From the NCBI RefSeq assembly GCF_019443425.1, contig NZ_CP080382.1:2356001-2420000 (forward strand): 64,000 nt of DNA, given 5' to 3'. The translations under genes were made by a program, and so were the position numbers. Under the pieces are notes generated by a model, which was given only the letters and a program-made list of their open reading frames with translations, made no database searches and had not been told where the DNA came from. Below, piece after piece: positions 28,327 to 38,093 of this stretch. Source of the stretch: Arthrobacter sp. PAMC25284 (lineage in GTDB: Bacteria > Actinomycetota > Actinomycetes > Actinomycetales > Micrococcaceae). How positions within the stretch are numbered: the first letter of the stretch is position 1; the number at the start of each line of letters is the position of its first letter.

Positions 28327-29860
28327 TCAGTGTCCTTCGGGCTTCAGCAGCGGGAAGAGGATGGTTTCGCGAATGCCGGCGCCGGTAAAAAGCATCACCA
28401 GCCGGTCGATGCCCAGGCCGATTCCGCCCATGGGCGGAGCACCGTATTCCAGGGCGCGCAGGAAATCTTCGTCAAGCTGCATGGCCTCGACGTCGCCGGC
28501 CGCCGAGCGCCGGGACTGCTCGGTGAGGCGTTCGCGCTGGATCACCGGGTCGATGAGTTCGGAAAACGCCGTGCCGCGCTCCATACCGCCGATGATGAGG
28601 TCCCAGGCCTCGATCAGCCGGTCATCCTTGCGGTGCTGGCGGGCCAGCGGCTGGGCGGACGGCGGGTAATCGTAGACAAACGTGGGGTTCTGCAGGGTCG
28701 GTTCGACGAGCTCGCCGAAGAGTTCGACCACGAGCTTCTCGGCGTCCCACGCGGCGTCGACCTTGACCTCGTGCCTGGCGGCGAGCGCGAGCAGTTCGGC
28801 GGCCGGGGTGTCCGGGGTGATGTCCTGGCCCACGGTGGCGGAAAGTCCCGGGTATACCGACATCCAGGCCCAGTCGCCGTCGAGGTTGATTTCCCCGGCT
28901 TCCGTCTGCAGAACACGGCCGACGCCGGCAGCGTCCGCGGCATCCAGAATGATTTCCTTGATCCGCTCCGCCATCACGAACTGATCGGCCCAGGGCCTCG
29001 TAGCTCTCCAGGGTAGTGAATTCGGGGCTGTGCGTGGAATCAACGCCCTCGTTACGGAACACCCGGCCCATGTCGTAGACGCGGTCGATCCCGCCAACCA
29101 CCGTGCGCTTGAGATACAACTCGGTGGCGATGCGCAGGGTCATCTTCTGGTCGAACGCGTTCATGTGCGTTTCGAAAGGCCGGGCCGTGGCTCCGCCGTG
29201 GATGAGCTGCAGCATCGGAGTCTCCACCTCGACGTAGCCCTGGCGGTGCAGGGTCTCGCGGATGGAGCGGGTGATCGCGGCGCGGGTGTAAACCATCTCG
29301 CGCGCCTCGTCGCGGACCATAAGGTCCACGTAGCGCTGGCGGACCCGGGTCTCCTCGTTGAGGTCGGCGTGCAGCACCGGCAGCGGGCGCAGCGCTTTGG
29401 ACGCCATCGTCCAGGTTTCGGCCATCACGGAGAGTTCGCCGCGGCGTGAGGAAATGACTTCACCCCTGATGAAGACGTGGTCGCCCAGGTCCACGAGGGC
29501 CTTCCAGTCCGCCAGCTGCTCTTCGCCGATGTTGGCCAGGCTCAGCATCGCCTGGAGCCGGGTGGCCTTCCCCTCGGAGCCGCCTTCCTGGAGGGTGACG
29601 AAGCACAGCTTGCCGGTGTTTCGGATAAACACGATGCGGCCGGTGACTCCGACGACGTGGCCGGTGGTCTCGTCGGGCTGCAGGTGGGCGTATTTTTCGC
29701 GGATCTCGCTGAGGCTGTGCGTACGCTCGACACCCACCGGATACGCTTCCCCGCCGCGCTCAATCAGTTTGGCGCGCTTGTCCATGCGGACGCGCATCTG
29801 CTCGCTGGCGTCGGCAGGCTCGGCGGCGGTGTTCGGGGCAGGGGTGTTTTGGGAAGTCAC
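28327..29860 (-). CDS. lysS: lysyl-tRNA synthetase, interrupted by a one-base frameshift
   Basis: Class II lysyl-tRNA synthetase that charges tRNA-Lys. The N-terminal OB-fold anticodon domain (about 60-150, GVTGRIVFIRNTGKLCFVTL) is followed by motif 2 (RVFRNEGVDSTHSPEFTTLE), then by motif 3 (GGIGLGIDRLVML). The frame breaks after ESYEA: a GGG run at 28993-28995 has one base too many, and the expected WADQFVMAERI resumes in the next frame. With one base removed the product is 510 residues, a normal length. The GTG at 29860 has GGGGA upstream. An essential gene should not be broken, so a sequencing error or a second LysRS elsewhere are the likeliest explanations. Confidence 0.92.
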
Positions 29861-29900
29861 AATCCCCAAGTTTACCGGGAGTTCCGCCGGCGCGGGTCCG

Positions 29901-29949
29901 CCCCGGCCGGGGCCCGGCCGGGGCCCGGCCGGGCCCGGCCGGGCCCGGC
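29901..29949. repeat. pure G/C tandem repeat, unit about 10-11 bases
   Basis: Forty-nine consecutive G or C bases made of units GCCCGGCCGG or GCCCGGCCGGG. The last three units are exact 10-base copies of GGGCCCGGCC (the final one cut by A). It lies between divergent lysS and the hydrolase gene and would be prone to slippage. Confidence 0.8.
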
Positions 29950-29967
29950 AAGAATAGACTCAGGGCT

Positions 29968-30874
29968 GTGGAGACGTGGACGATCAGCACAGACGACGGC
30001 GACGGGCAGCTCGAGCTGCACACGTTCCGGCCCGCAGGACCCGCCGCCGGCGCCGCCGCCGCGCAGAACGACGGTTCCGGCGTCGTTGTGCTGCACGGGA
30101 CGCTGGTGACCGACGCGCTCTCTTGGCCCTTCGCCCGTAAACTCAGCCGGCTGACCGGCCAGCCGGTGCACTCCTATAACAGGCGCGGACGTGCCGGGTC
30201 GTCGCCCCAGCCCGACGACTACTCCGCCGCCACGGAAACCGCGGACCTTGCCGCCGTCCTGCGCGTCCGACGTCGTGGCCCACAGCTACGGTGGATTCGT
30301 GGCCCTGCAGGCGGCCAGGGCGGTGCCGATCCGCCGCATGGTCACCTACGACGCCGCCGTCAGCCTCGCCGGGAACCTCTCGGTCCGCTGGCGCCCCGAG
30401 CTGGAAGCTTCCATGGCAGCCGGCGCGCTCGATGACGCCTGGGCCCATCTGGTCCAGGGCCTGGAGACCGCCGGGCCGGTGTCCCGGCTGCCGCTCGGCG
30501 CCCTGCGACTGCTCAGTGTCCTCTCCGTTAGGACCAGCCTGGGCGCCGAAATGCGCGGGCTTTTGCCGACGGCGGTTGCCGAGATGCGTGCCGTCCTGGC
30601 CGCCGACGCCGCCGTCGACGATTTCCTGGCGGTGGCCGCTCCCACGCTGATGCTCAGCGGCGGTTGGAGTCCGTCGTACTTTGCCGAAACCGGCAGGATG
30701 CTCTCGGCCGGGGTGCCCGCCATTGAATCCGCCCGCGTCCCGGGACAGCTGCACGCCGGGCCCATCCGGTCCGGTAACCGGCTTGCCGTCATCACTGCCA
30801 GGTTCCTGCTCGGCGGGAAGTCCGCCCCTGGCCCGGTGCGCCGCGGCGGGCACCGGTTCGTGCTGCGCCGCTGA
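29968..30874 (+). pseudogene. alpha/beta hydrolase gene broken by an internal frameshift
   Basis: Closely similar in layout to the intact hydrolase at 31733. The first frame runs from GTG 29968 through VVVLHGTLVTDALSWPFARKL and HSYNRRGRAGSS to TADLAAVL. The protein then continues in another frame with ASDVVAHSYGGFVALQAAR, the nucleophile elbow HSYGG, and on to 30874. Compared with the paralogue about 11 bases are missing at 30264, between AVL and the aspartate before VVAHS. This is larger than a one-base slip. The product as written would lack the catalytic domain. Probably a decayed paralogue, or a sequence error. Confidence 0.7.
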
Positions 30875-30933
30875 TCCGCGCCGGGCGCCGCTGACCCCTT
30901 AGAATCAATGGGCGCCCCATCGAAAGGACCCCC

Positions 30934-31560
30934 TTGGCCAAGCTCTATTTCCGCTACGGCGCGATGAACTCCGGCAAGTCGACGGGCCTGCTGCAGGCAG
31001 CCTTCAACTACGAGGAACGGGGCCAGCGGGTCCTCCTCGCCAAGCCCGGCGTGGATACCAAGGGCGACTCCGGCATCGTGTCCCGCCTCGGGATGACCCG
31101 TTCGGTGGATTTCCTGATCCCGGCCGGCAGTTCCGCCCGCAGCATCTTCGCGGCGCACGCGGCCGGCGACGACCCCGATGCCCTGCTGCAGCACGTCGAC
31201 ACGCCCCCAGTGGCCTGCCTGATGGTGGACGAGGCGCAGTTCCTGGAACCCGCGCAGGTGGACGATCTGTTTCGGATTGCGGTGCTCGACAACGTGCCCG
31301 TGCTGGCCTACGGCATCCGCACGGACTTCCGCACCCGCGCGTTCCCCGGCTCGCTCCGGCTGCTGGAGATCGCCCACACGCTCGAGGAGCTCAAAACCAT
31401 TTGCCGGTGCGGCCGCAAAGCCATCTTCAACACCCGCAGAGTGGGCGAGGCAGTGGTGTTCGACGGCGACCAGGTGGCTATCGACGGCCAGGACGTCTGG
31501 TACGAGTCCCTGTGCGGCTCCTGCTATCTCGAGGTTTCAGGCGGGCGGCTGGGCAGCTGA
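30934..31560 (+). CDS. tdk: thymidine kinase
   Basis: Type II thymidine kinase that phosphorylates thymidine in the salvage pathway. The 208-residue protein has the P-loop GAMNSGKSTGLLQAAFNYEE, the DEAQFL motif in VDEAQFLEPAQV, and zinc-binding cysteines in CRCGRKAIFNTR and CGSCY. It starts with TTG after a GAAAGGA site. It sits between the two paralogous alpha/beta hydrolase genes, all on the plus strand. Not all actinobacteria have this gene, so it belongs to the accessory block here. Confidence 0.93.
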   Translation: MAKLYFRYGAMNSGKSTGLLQAAFNYEERGQRVLLAKPGVDTKGDSGIVSRLGMTRSVDFLIPAGSSARSIFAAHAAGDDPDALLQHVDTPPVACLMVDEAQFLEPAQVDDLFRIAVLDNVPVLAYGIRTDFRTRAFPGSLRLLEIAHTLEELKTICRCGRKAIFNTRRVGEAVVFDGDQVAIDGQDVWYESLCGSCYLEVSGGRLGS

Positions 31561-31576
31561 ATGCCCGGACCGTAAG

Positions 31577-31612
31577 GGTCCGTACGCTGGTCCGTACGCT
31601 GGTCCGTACGCT
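31577..31612. repeat. three tandem copies of GGTCCGTACGCT
   Basis: Three exact 12-base units in a row at 31577, 31589 and 31601, just after tdk and before the second hydrolase. A partial fourth version precedes them (GGACCGTAAG). Copy number may vary between strains. Confidence 0.9.
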
Positions 31613-31732
31613 GTCCCCCTCCATACTGCCGGCCCTGCTGAACGTGCCGCCGGCGAGCCGCCGCGCGGGCCGCCGCGCGTGCAGCAGTGAAAGCTACTGC
31701 GCGGTTCGGGCTGCCTCGGCTAGGCTCGGACC

Positions 31733-32566
31733 ATGACCCGCGAGAACATCAGAACCCCCGACGGCGGAACGATTGAGCTTTTCAGCACGGGTGCCGAGCT
31801 GGCCGCGGCGGGCTCGGGCATCGTTGTTGTGCCGGCCTCCATGGTGACGGCCGCCGACTACACCCGTTTCGCGCAAAAACTCAGCGCCTCCCTCGGACGC
31901 CCCGTCCACACCTTTAACCGGCGGGGCCGTGGCGCGTCCGCTCCGCAGCCGGAGGATTACACCCTGGACGTGGACATCCGCGATCTCGATGCGGTCATGA
32001 AGCACACCTCCAGCACGGACATCTTCGGTCACAGTTTCGGCGGCGCGGTTGCCCTGCACGCGGCGCGCACCCTGCCGGTGGAACGCCTGGCGGTTTACGA
32101 CCCGGCCGTGTCCGTGAACCACAGCGTGACGGCGGACTGGACCGTGGAATATGAAAAGGCGACGGCGGCCGGCGACGACGACCGCGCCCTGGCCGTGCTG
32201 ATCAAGGGCCTGGAGACCAGCAGCGCCCTGTCCCGGATGCCGCTGTCGATGCTGACCCTGGCAAACAAGCTCTCCGCTGCCACCCCGCTGGGCAAGCAGA
32301 TGCGCGACCTGATGAAAACCGGCGTCCGCGAGATCAAGGCCATCATCGCCGCCGATATGCCGGCCGAGCCGTTCCTGGAGCTGCCGCTGGAGACGCTGAT
32401 CATCGTGGGCGAGAAGAGCCCGGCCTATTTCGGTGTCGCCTGCGCCCAGATCCACGACGTGCTCTCCGGCTCCAGCTACACGATCCTGCCCGGTATGGGG
32501 CACGACGGTGTCAACAAGGCGCCGGACAAGCTGATCACCGAACTGAGCGAGTTCTTTGCCAGCTGA
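31733..32566 (+). CDS. alpha/beta hydrolase
   Basis: A 277-residue intact alpha/beta-hydrolase. The nucleophile elbow GHSFGG is near residue 100, and GMGHDGVNKAP near the C terminus supplies the catalytic histidine. An aspartate that could complete the triad is less clear: the usual place has IIVGEKSPAYFG with glutamate rather than aspartate, so the acid is uncertain. The substrate is unknown. It is a paralogue of the broken gene at 29968, with tdk between the two. Confidence 0.8.
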   Translation: MTRENIRTPDGGTIELFSTGAELAAAGSGIVVVPASMVTAADYTRFAQKLSASLGRPVHTFNRRGRGASAPQPEDYTLDVDIRDLDAVMKHTSSTDIFGHSFGGAVALHAARTLPVERLAVYDPAVSVNHSVTADWTVEYEKATAAGDDDRALAVLIKGLETSSALSRMPLSMLTLANKLSAATPLGKQMRDLMKTGVREIKAIIAADMPAEPFLELPLETLIIVGEKSPAYFGVACAQIHDVLSGSSYTILPGMGHDGVNKAPDKLITELSEFFAS

Positions 32567-32593
32567 ACCCGCCCGCCCCCAGGCAACGCGGGG

Positions 32594-34069
32594 CTAGTGT
32601 GCCGCCCCGGCTGTCTTGCGCATCATGGCGGACAGCACGACGGCGGCGAGGGCTATGACGGCCGCGGTCAGGAACGCCGCATGCATCCCGGCGACGGCGC
32701 CCGCGGCCGCGGCGACGACGGCATAGATGGAGACCAGGAGCGCCGTCCCCGCAGCGCCGGCGACCTGTTGCAGCGTACTCAGGATGGCCGAGCCGTGCGA
32801 GTACAGGTGCGGCGGCAGCGGGTTCAGGCCGGTCGTAAAGGCGGGTGTGAACACCAGCGCGAGGCCCAGGCTCAGGCCGACGTGCAGCGAAATGATCCAG
32901 CCGACCGGCGATCCGGCGTCCAGCGTGGAGAACTGCCACAGTGCGGCCACCATCAGCAAGGACCCTGTCACGGTCAGCGGCAACGGTCCGACCTTATCGA
33001 AAAGGCGCCCGATGAAGGGCCCCAGCAGTCCCATCGCGAGGCCGCCCGGAAGCAGGGCGAGGCCCGTCTCAAGTGCCCTAAGCCCACGGACTTCCTGCAG
33101 GTACAGCGGCAGCAGAATCACCGTGCCGAACAGTGCGATCATGGCCACCACCAGCAACAGCACGGACACCGTGAACATCCGGAAGTCGAAGGCGCGAAGG
33201 TCCAGCAGGGGTCCGTCGGTCTTCTGCAGCTTCAGCTGCCGCAGGACGAAACCCGCCAGGGCCACGACGCCGACCACAAGGGCCATCACCGCGGAGGCGC
33301 CCGGTCCGGACTGGCCGCCGCCACCGATCTGGCTCAGGCCGTACACCAGGCCGCCGAAAGCGGGAACCGTCAGCAGGACGGATAGCGCGTCTAGGCGGGT
33401 TTTGCCGGTCTCGCCGATGTTGGTCAGGTACCTGGCGCCGATGGCCAGCGCGGCGAGGGCGATCGGCAGGACGAAGACGAACATAAACCGCCAGGAGAAG
33501 TGCTCGAGAATCAGCCCGGACACCGTGGGGCCCATCGCCGGTGCCACCGAAATGGCAATACTGACGTTGCCCATTACGGCTCCGCGGCGCTCCAGCGGCA
33601 CCAGTGTGAGGATCGTGGTCATCAGGAGCGGCAGCATGATCGCCGTGCCGCCGGCCTGGATGACCCGGGCGAGCAGCAGGACTTCAAAGCCCGGCGCCAG
33701 GGCGGCCAGCAGGGTGCCGCCCGAGAACAGCCCCATGGCCAGCATGAACACTGCGCGGGTGGTCAGTCGCTGCAGGATGAATCCGGTGGTCGGAATCACG
33801 ACCGCCATGGTGAGCATAAAGCCTGTGGACAGCCACTGTACGGTGGGGGCGTCAACGCGAAGGTCCACCATCAAACGCTGCAGCGCCACATTCATGATCG
33901 TCTCGTTGAGGATCACAACGAACGTGGCCACGAGCAGCGTGGTGATGATGGTGACAGATTCGCGGGACATCTTCTGCGGCCGCGCCGCCAGATCGAGGCC
34001 CATCGCCGCCTCCCCGGCCGCTGCGTGCTCCGGGTTTCCGTGCGCGCTTGAAGAAACGTCTGTAGACAT
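32594..34069 (-). CDS. MFS transporter, DHA2 (EmrB/QacA) drug exporter type
   Basis: Proton-driven multidrug or metabolite exporter in the cytoplasmic membrane. From ATG 34069 the product is about 491 residues. About fourteen hydrophobic helices can be traced, typical of DHA2. Family motif C appears as IAISVAPAMGPTVSGLILEHFSWRFMF. The frame stays open to 34153, but MSTDVSS is the better start because an SD-like GAAAG is upstream. No regulator gene is adjacent. It is convergent with the hydrolase. Confidence 0.82.
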   Translation of the reverse strand: MSTDVSSSAHGNPEHAAAGEAAMGLDLAARPQKMSRESVTIITTLLVATFVVILNETIMNVALQRLMVDLRVDAPTVQWLSTGFMLTMAVVIPTTGFILQRLTTRAVFMLAMGLFSGGTLLAALAPGFEVLLLARVIQAGGTAIMLPLLMTTILTLVPLERRGAVMGNVSIAISVAPAMGPTVSGLILEHFSWRFMFVFVLPIALAALAIGARYLTNIGETGKTRLDALSVLLTVPAFGGLVYGLSQIGGGGQSGPGASAVMALVVGVVALAGFVLRQLKLQKTDGPLLDLRAFDFRMFTVSVLLLVVAMIALFGTVILLPLYLQEVRGLRALETGLALLPGGLAMGLLGPFIGRLFDKVGPLPLTVTGSLLMVAALWQFSTLDAGSPVGWIISLHVGLSLGLALVFTPAFTTGLNPLPPHLYSHGSAILSTLQQVAGAAGTALLVSIYAVVAAAAGAVAGMHAAFLTAAVIALAAVVLSAMMRKTAGAAH

Positions 34070-34183
34070 GGGGGGTACTTTCGGGAAAGTGGAAGTGTTG
34101 CCAATGGGCGTCGGCGCCGCTGCTGGTTCCAACAGCCTGGCCGCGCGAGTCATTCCCCGGCGTCGGCTTATACCAACGCGGGG

Positions 34184-35080
34184 TCAGGAACTCAGCGGGA
34201 TGTTGTCGATCAGGCGCACCGGCCCCACCCGGGCCGCGATGATCGCCAGTGCCTCGCCGCGGAACGGTGTGTCCTGGCAGTTCTCAGCGAAGGGTTCCAG
34301 GGTCCGCGGATCCACGACGTCGAAATAGTCCAGTTCCACGAGCGGCTGGGACGCGACCAGGGCCTGTGCCGAGGCCAGGCCCAGCGGTTCGTGCGCGTTG
34401 GCGCGGGCCTCGATCAGCCGCAGGGCCCGGGACAGCACGAGGGCGGCCTCTGCCTCAGCGGCGGACAGGAAGCGGTTACGGCTGGACAGGGCCAGTCCGT
34501 CCGCGGAACGGACCGTGGGTACCGGCACGATCTCGACCGGGAAGTTCAGGTCCGTCACCATCCGCTGGACCAGGGTCAGTTGCTGTGCGTCTTTTTGGCC
34601 GAAATACGCCCGGTAAGCCGGTAGCGTCCCGGGTGCTGATCCCGGCATGCCATAGTGCAGCAGCTTTGCCACGACGGTCAGGGCCCCATCGAAGTGCCCG
34701 GGACGGGACTCTCCCTCCCACTTCTGCCCCAGTGTGCCCGCGGTGATGCGGACCAGGGGTTCCCCGTCGGGGTAGACCTCGTCCACCTCGGGGGCGAAGA
34801 CCAGGTCCACGCCCTCCGCTTCCAGCAGCGCCATGTCCGCTTCCAGCGTCCGGGGGTATCGGTCCAGGTCCGCGGCTTCGCCGAACTGCAGCGGGTTGAC
34901 GAAGATGCTTGCCACGACGACGTCGTTTTGTTCGACGGCGGTGCGCGCCAGCTGGGCATGTCCCTCGTGCAGGGCGCCCATGGTCGGCACGAGCCCCTGC
35001 GACGTGCCGTGCTTCCGGGCCAGCAGCCGGGAGCTGGCGGCCCGGAGTTCAGCGGCTGTGGTCACGAGTTGGATCGCCAT
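34184..35080 (-). CDS. panC: pantothenate synthetase
   Basis: Joins pantoate and beta-alanine with ATP to make pantothenate for coenzyme A. From ATG 35080 (GGAAGG eight bases upstream) it is 298 residues. ATP-site motifs are [22 protein letters not shown] and LSSRNRFLS. Its start is one base after the stop of the DUF2520 gene, so it ends the conserved operon. The usual neighbours panD and coaX are not seen here. Confidence 0.95.
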   Translation of the reverse strand: MAIQLVTTAAELRAASSRLLARKHGTSQGLVPTMGALHEGHAQLARTAVEQNDVVVASIFVNPLQFGEAADLDRYPRTLEADMALLEAEGVDLVFAPEVDEVYPDGEPLVRITAGTLGQKWEGESRPGHFDGALTVVAKLLHYGMPGSAPGTLPAYRAYFGQKDAQQLTLVQRMVTDLNFPVEIVPVPTVRSADGLALSSRNRFLSAAEAEAALVLSRALRLIEARANAHEPLGLASAQALVASQPLVELDYFDVVDPRTLEPFAENCQDTPFRGEALAIIAARVGPVRLIDNIPLSS

Positions 35081-35081
35081 G

Positions 35082-36002
35082 TCAGGGTCCTTCCGGGGAG
35101 GGCGGGCCATCGTGGGCCGGACCGTCGAGGGCTTCGCTGATGCCCTCGCGTTGTTCCGGTTTCAGCAGTCCGCGGCTTCCTGCCCGGCGGGCCGTCGCCC
35201 GGGCCATGGCCAGGTAGGCCTCCAGAATATCGCCTCCTGAACCGCCGTCGTATTCCCGGAGGGCCTCCGCGTGGGCTGCCACGGTGCCGGTATCGCCGCG
35301 GGCCACCGGTCCGGTGAGCGCCGCCTCGCCAGAGGCGAGGGCGTTTTCCAGGGTGGCGCGCAGGAGCGGTCCCAGCATGCGTTCGGGCGCTTCGACGCCG
35401 ACTTCGCTCAGCAGCTGGGAGGCCTGCGCCACCAGGGTGACAAGGTGGTTCGAGCCGTGGGCCAGGGCCGCGTGATACAGCACGCGGTCGGCCTCGGCAA
35501 TGGCTACCGGCTCGGCGCCCATCTCCACCACGAGGGCCTGCGCGATCGGCAACATGGCGGCGTCGGCCGTGACGCCGAAGGTGCAGTCCAGCAGCCGGGT
35601 CAGGTCCAGGCTCATCCCGGTGAAGGTCATCGCCGGGTGCAGCGCCAGCGGCACGGCACCAGCGGCACGGACCGGGTGCAGGATCCCGACTCCGAAACGG
35701 CCGGAGGTGTGCGCCACGAGTTGACCGGGCTGCCAGGCGCCGAGCCGGCCCAGGCCCTCCACGAGCGGACCGAGCGCATCATCCGGGACTGCGAGCAGCA
35801 CCAGTTCCGCGCGTTCGACGATGTCCCGCACCTCCAGGATGGGTACGCCCGGCAGCAGGGTTTCGGCACGTTCGCGGCTGGAATCGGAGACGGCCGAGAC
35901 CCCGATGACGGCGTGCTCCGCTCCCCGCAGCGCCGCTCCGAGCACGGCACCGACCTTGCCGGCGCCGATGATTCCAACGCCGAGGCGTCCTGGTTTAGCC
36001 AT
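35082..36002 (-). CDS. Rossmann-like and DUF2520 domain protein
   Basis: A two-domain putative dehydrogenase. From ATG 36002 it is 306 residues. The N-terminal Rossmann fold has [16 protein letters not shown], and the C-terminal DUF2520 domain follows (about 130-260, [21 protein letters not shown]). Its place just before panC is the usual place for this family in actinobacteria, and an NADP-linked reductase role near pantothenate synthesis is often suggested, though unproven. The start overlaps the end of the PH-domain gene by 8 bases. Confidence 0.85.
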   Translation of the reverse strand: MAKPGRLGVGIIGAGKVGAVLGAALRGAEHAVIGVSAVSDSSRERAETLLPGVPILEVRDIVERAELVLLAVPDDALGPLVEGLGRLGAWQPGQLVAHTSGRFGVGILHPVRAAGAVPLALHPAMTFTGMSLDLTRLLDCTFGVTADAAMLPIAQALVVEMGAEPVAIAEADRVLYHAALAHGSNHLVTLVAQASQLLSEVGVEAPERMLGPLLRATLENALASGEAALTGPVARGDTGTVAAHAEALREYDGGSGGDILEAYLAMARATARRAGSRGLLKPEQREGISEALDGPAHDGPPSPEGP

Positions 36003-37584
36003 GGTTGGGGTCTTCCTGTGTGTTCCCGGACGGTTCCCGGGCTGCCTGTTGGATCTGGTCCAGCCAGTGTTCGCTGGTCTGCCGCTTCCGGGCCGCCCGG
36101 GCCCGGGCAGCCTGCGCGTCAAGCAGTGTGCGCCCCTCGTCCAGCCCGGCCTGGATCAGCCTGGGGGCGACGGGGCCTGCCGTGGTGTGCAGGACGAGGT
36201 CCGCGACGCGGAACCGGCGGGCCAGCGGGCCTTGTTCGAGCGCCATGGACTGGGTGCGCTGATGCGGTACCACTACGAGGTGCCGCCACCAGCGGCCCGA
36301 TCTCAGCAACAGTGCTGTCCCGGTCGCGGTGTAGCCGTTGCGCCGCCAGCCCAGTGGAGCAAGCAGCCGGGCACGGCGTGGTGTGGTGATGAACCCGTCG
36401 CCGGTGTTGCGGTCCGGCCCCGATACCGGGTCGTCGCCGGTGTCCCGGACACTTGAGGCATCCGGGTCGCCTGGGGCACCCGCGAATCCGGTGAGGCCGG
36501 CCGTAAAAACGCGCACCGGGTCGGGGGTGCCTGGATCCGGCAGGACGAGGGAGAGCATGGTCAGCACTTCGGCAAAGGTTCCCACGGGCAGCAGCGTGGT
36601 CCTGGCGGAGGCATCGCCGCTGCCGCCGGCTGCGCCGTAGCCCGCCACGTTCACCTGCATCCGGTACCAGCCAAAAATCCGCCACAGCGGCGGTTGGCTG
36701 ATCTGCAGGGCCTGGATCCTGCCCGGCGGCACGGTCTGGGCCTGGGTATCCAGCAGTCCGTAGCGGAGCCTGATGCCGTCGCGGGAGATGGCGGCGGTGA
36801 AGTTGTAGCCCTTGTTGAACGAGGACCAGTAGGCCGCCAGGAGCCCGATCCCGGCCGGGATCAGGAAAAAAGAGAAGTTGCGGTTCTCGGTGAGGGCCGA
36901 CAGCACGACCGACAGGGCGCCGCCGGCGATCAGCACCACGCTCTGCTCGCTCAGCGCGAGGGCGCCGGCAAGGCGCGACGGCGGCACCCTCAGGACCGTC
37001 TGGACCGGCGCTTCCACGGCGTCCGGGGCGCCCGGGGCGGGGAGAACGCCGGCGGCGCGGGCAAGGATTGTCGCCCGGAGCTGCCGGGCCTCGCTCACCC
37101 GGAGGTACGCGAGGCGGACCGCTGACTCGCCGGCGTCGGCCACTTCGAACCTCAGCTCCGCAAGCCCGAAGACCCTGGCGAGCAGGGGTTGGACGATATC
37201 GATGGCTTGCACCCGGTCCAGCCGGGCCTGCCGCTGCTGTCGGAAGACCAGGCCGGAGTTCACCCGGACGTAGCCTTCTGCAACCTGGTACCGCGTGAAG
37301 TACCAGGTCAGGACATACCCCAGCACGGTCAGTAACAGGATGCCGCCGCCGAAGACCAGCAGCCAGGGCCCGCGGCCGGAGAGCTGCTCATCGACAAGCG
37401 GACCGCCCTGGAGCAACCGTTCGACGGTGTCGCGGCCAAAAAAGAACCCAATGGCGGCCAGCGCAAACCAGCCGCGGACGAAGGGTGAGGCGGGGTGCAT
37501 CCGGAGCCAGCCGTCGTGGGGCTTCTCCACGGGAAGCTCTCCGGACGGCCCTTCCCCGGCATGTCCGGTACCGGCAGCCGTCAC
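35995..37584 (-). CDS. PH-domain (YdbT-like) membrane protein
   Basis: A 529-residue membrane protein with bacterial PH (DUF304-type) repeats. From GTG 37584 it overlaps the previous stop codon (GTGA). Paired helices near residues 35-75 lead into a first PH segment, and a second helix pair (about 200-245, SVVLIAGGALSVVLSA) leads into another. Typical segments are RLDRVQAIDIVQPLLARVFGL and QTVPPGRIQALQISQPPLWRIFG. YdbS/YdbT pairs occur in many bacteria; the function is not known. Confidence 0.8.
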   Translation of the reverse strand: MTAAGTGHAGEGPSGELPVEKPHDGWLRMHPASPFVRGWFALAAIGFFFGRDTVERLLQGGPLVDEQLSGRGPWLLVFGGGILLLTVLGYVLTWYFTRYQVAEGYVRVNSGLVFRQQRQARLDRVQAIDIVQPLLARVFGLAELRFEVADAGESAVRLAYLRVSEARQLRATILARAAGVLPAPGAPDAVEAPVQTVLRVPPSRLAGALALSEQSVVLIAGGALSVVLSALTENRNFSFFLIPAGIGLLAAYWSSFNKGYNFTAAISRDGIRLRYGLLDTQAQTVPPGRIQALQISQPPLWRIFGWYRMQVNVAGYGAAGGSGDASARTTLLPVGTFAEVLTMLSLVLPDPGTPDPVRVFTAGLTGFAGAPGDPDASSVRDTGDDPVSGPDRNTGDGFITTPRRARLLAPLGWRRNGYTATGTALLLRSGRWWRHLVVVPHQRTQSMALEQGPLARRFRVADLVLHTTAGPVAPRLIQAGLDEGRTLLDAQAARARAARKRQTSEHWLDQIQQAAREPSGNTQEDPNHG

Positions 37585-38093
37585 AGCCCGGCCAGACGCG
37601 ATTCGCCGCGCGCCGAGAGCTGCTCGCGCAGACGCGCACCTTCTGCCGCGGGCAGGCCCGGAATTTCGGCGTTGGTCCCGGGGGACGCGGTATGCAATTT
37701 CAGCGTGCACAGGCCCAGGGTGCGTTCAACCGGACCGGCACCGATGTCCACATACTGCATGCGGCCGTAGGGGACCACGAGGGTGCGCTGGAAGAAGATG
37801 CCGCGGCGGATCAGGAGGTCCTCGTCCCGTTCGGCGTAACCGATGGAACGTACCTGACGCGGGATGAGTATGAGCCGCCAGAGGGCCAGGAGCAGCATGG
37901 CGCCCGGCAGTGCGGCGGCCAGCCATACCGGGGGCCACCGCCACCAGCCGGTCAGGACGAAAATCAGCGGCAGGCTCACGAGGGCCACGGCGAGGAGGTT
38001 TCCGAGTGCCCAGCCGGCCAGGCGCACCGTGATGTATTTCGGCGACACCCGCAGCCAGGTGAGGCCCGGGGGATCAATCGCCTCGGTAGGCAT
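37581..38093 (-). CDS. small PH-domain (YdbS-like) membrane protein
   Basis: A 170-residue membrane protein with two adjacent hydrophobic helices (about 25-70) and one PH domain. The PH segment has RRGIFFQRTLVVPYGRMQYVD and AGPVERTLGLCTLKLHTAS. From ATG 38093, with AGAAGG upstream, it overlaps the DUF3180 gene by 20 bases. It forms a YdbS/YdbT-like pair with the following gene. Confidence 0.8.
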   Translation of the reverse strand: MPTEAIDPPGLTWLRVSPKYITVRLAGWALGNLLAVALVSLPLIFVLTGWWRWPPVWLAAALPGAMLLLALWRLILIPRQVRSIGYAERDEDLLIRRGIFFQRTLVVPYGRMQYVDIGAGPVERTLGLCTLKLHTASPGTNAEIPGLPAAEGARLREQLSARGESRLAGL

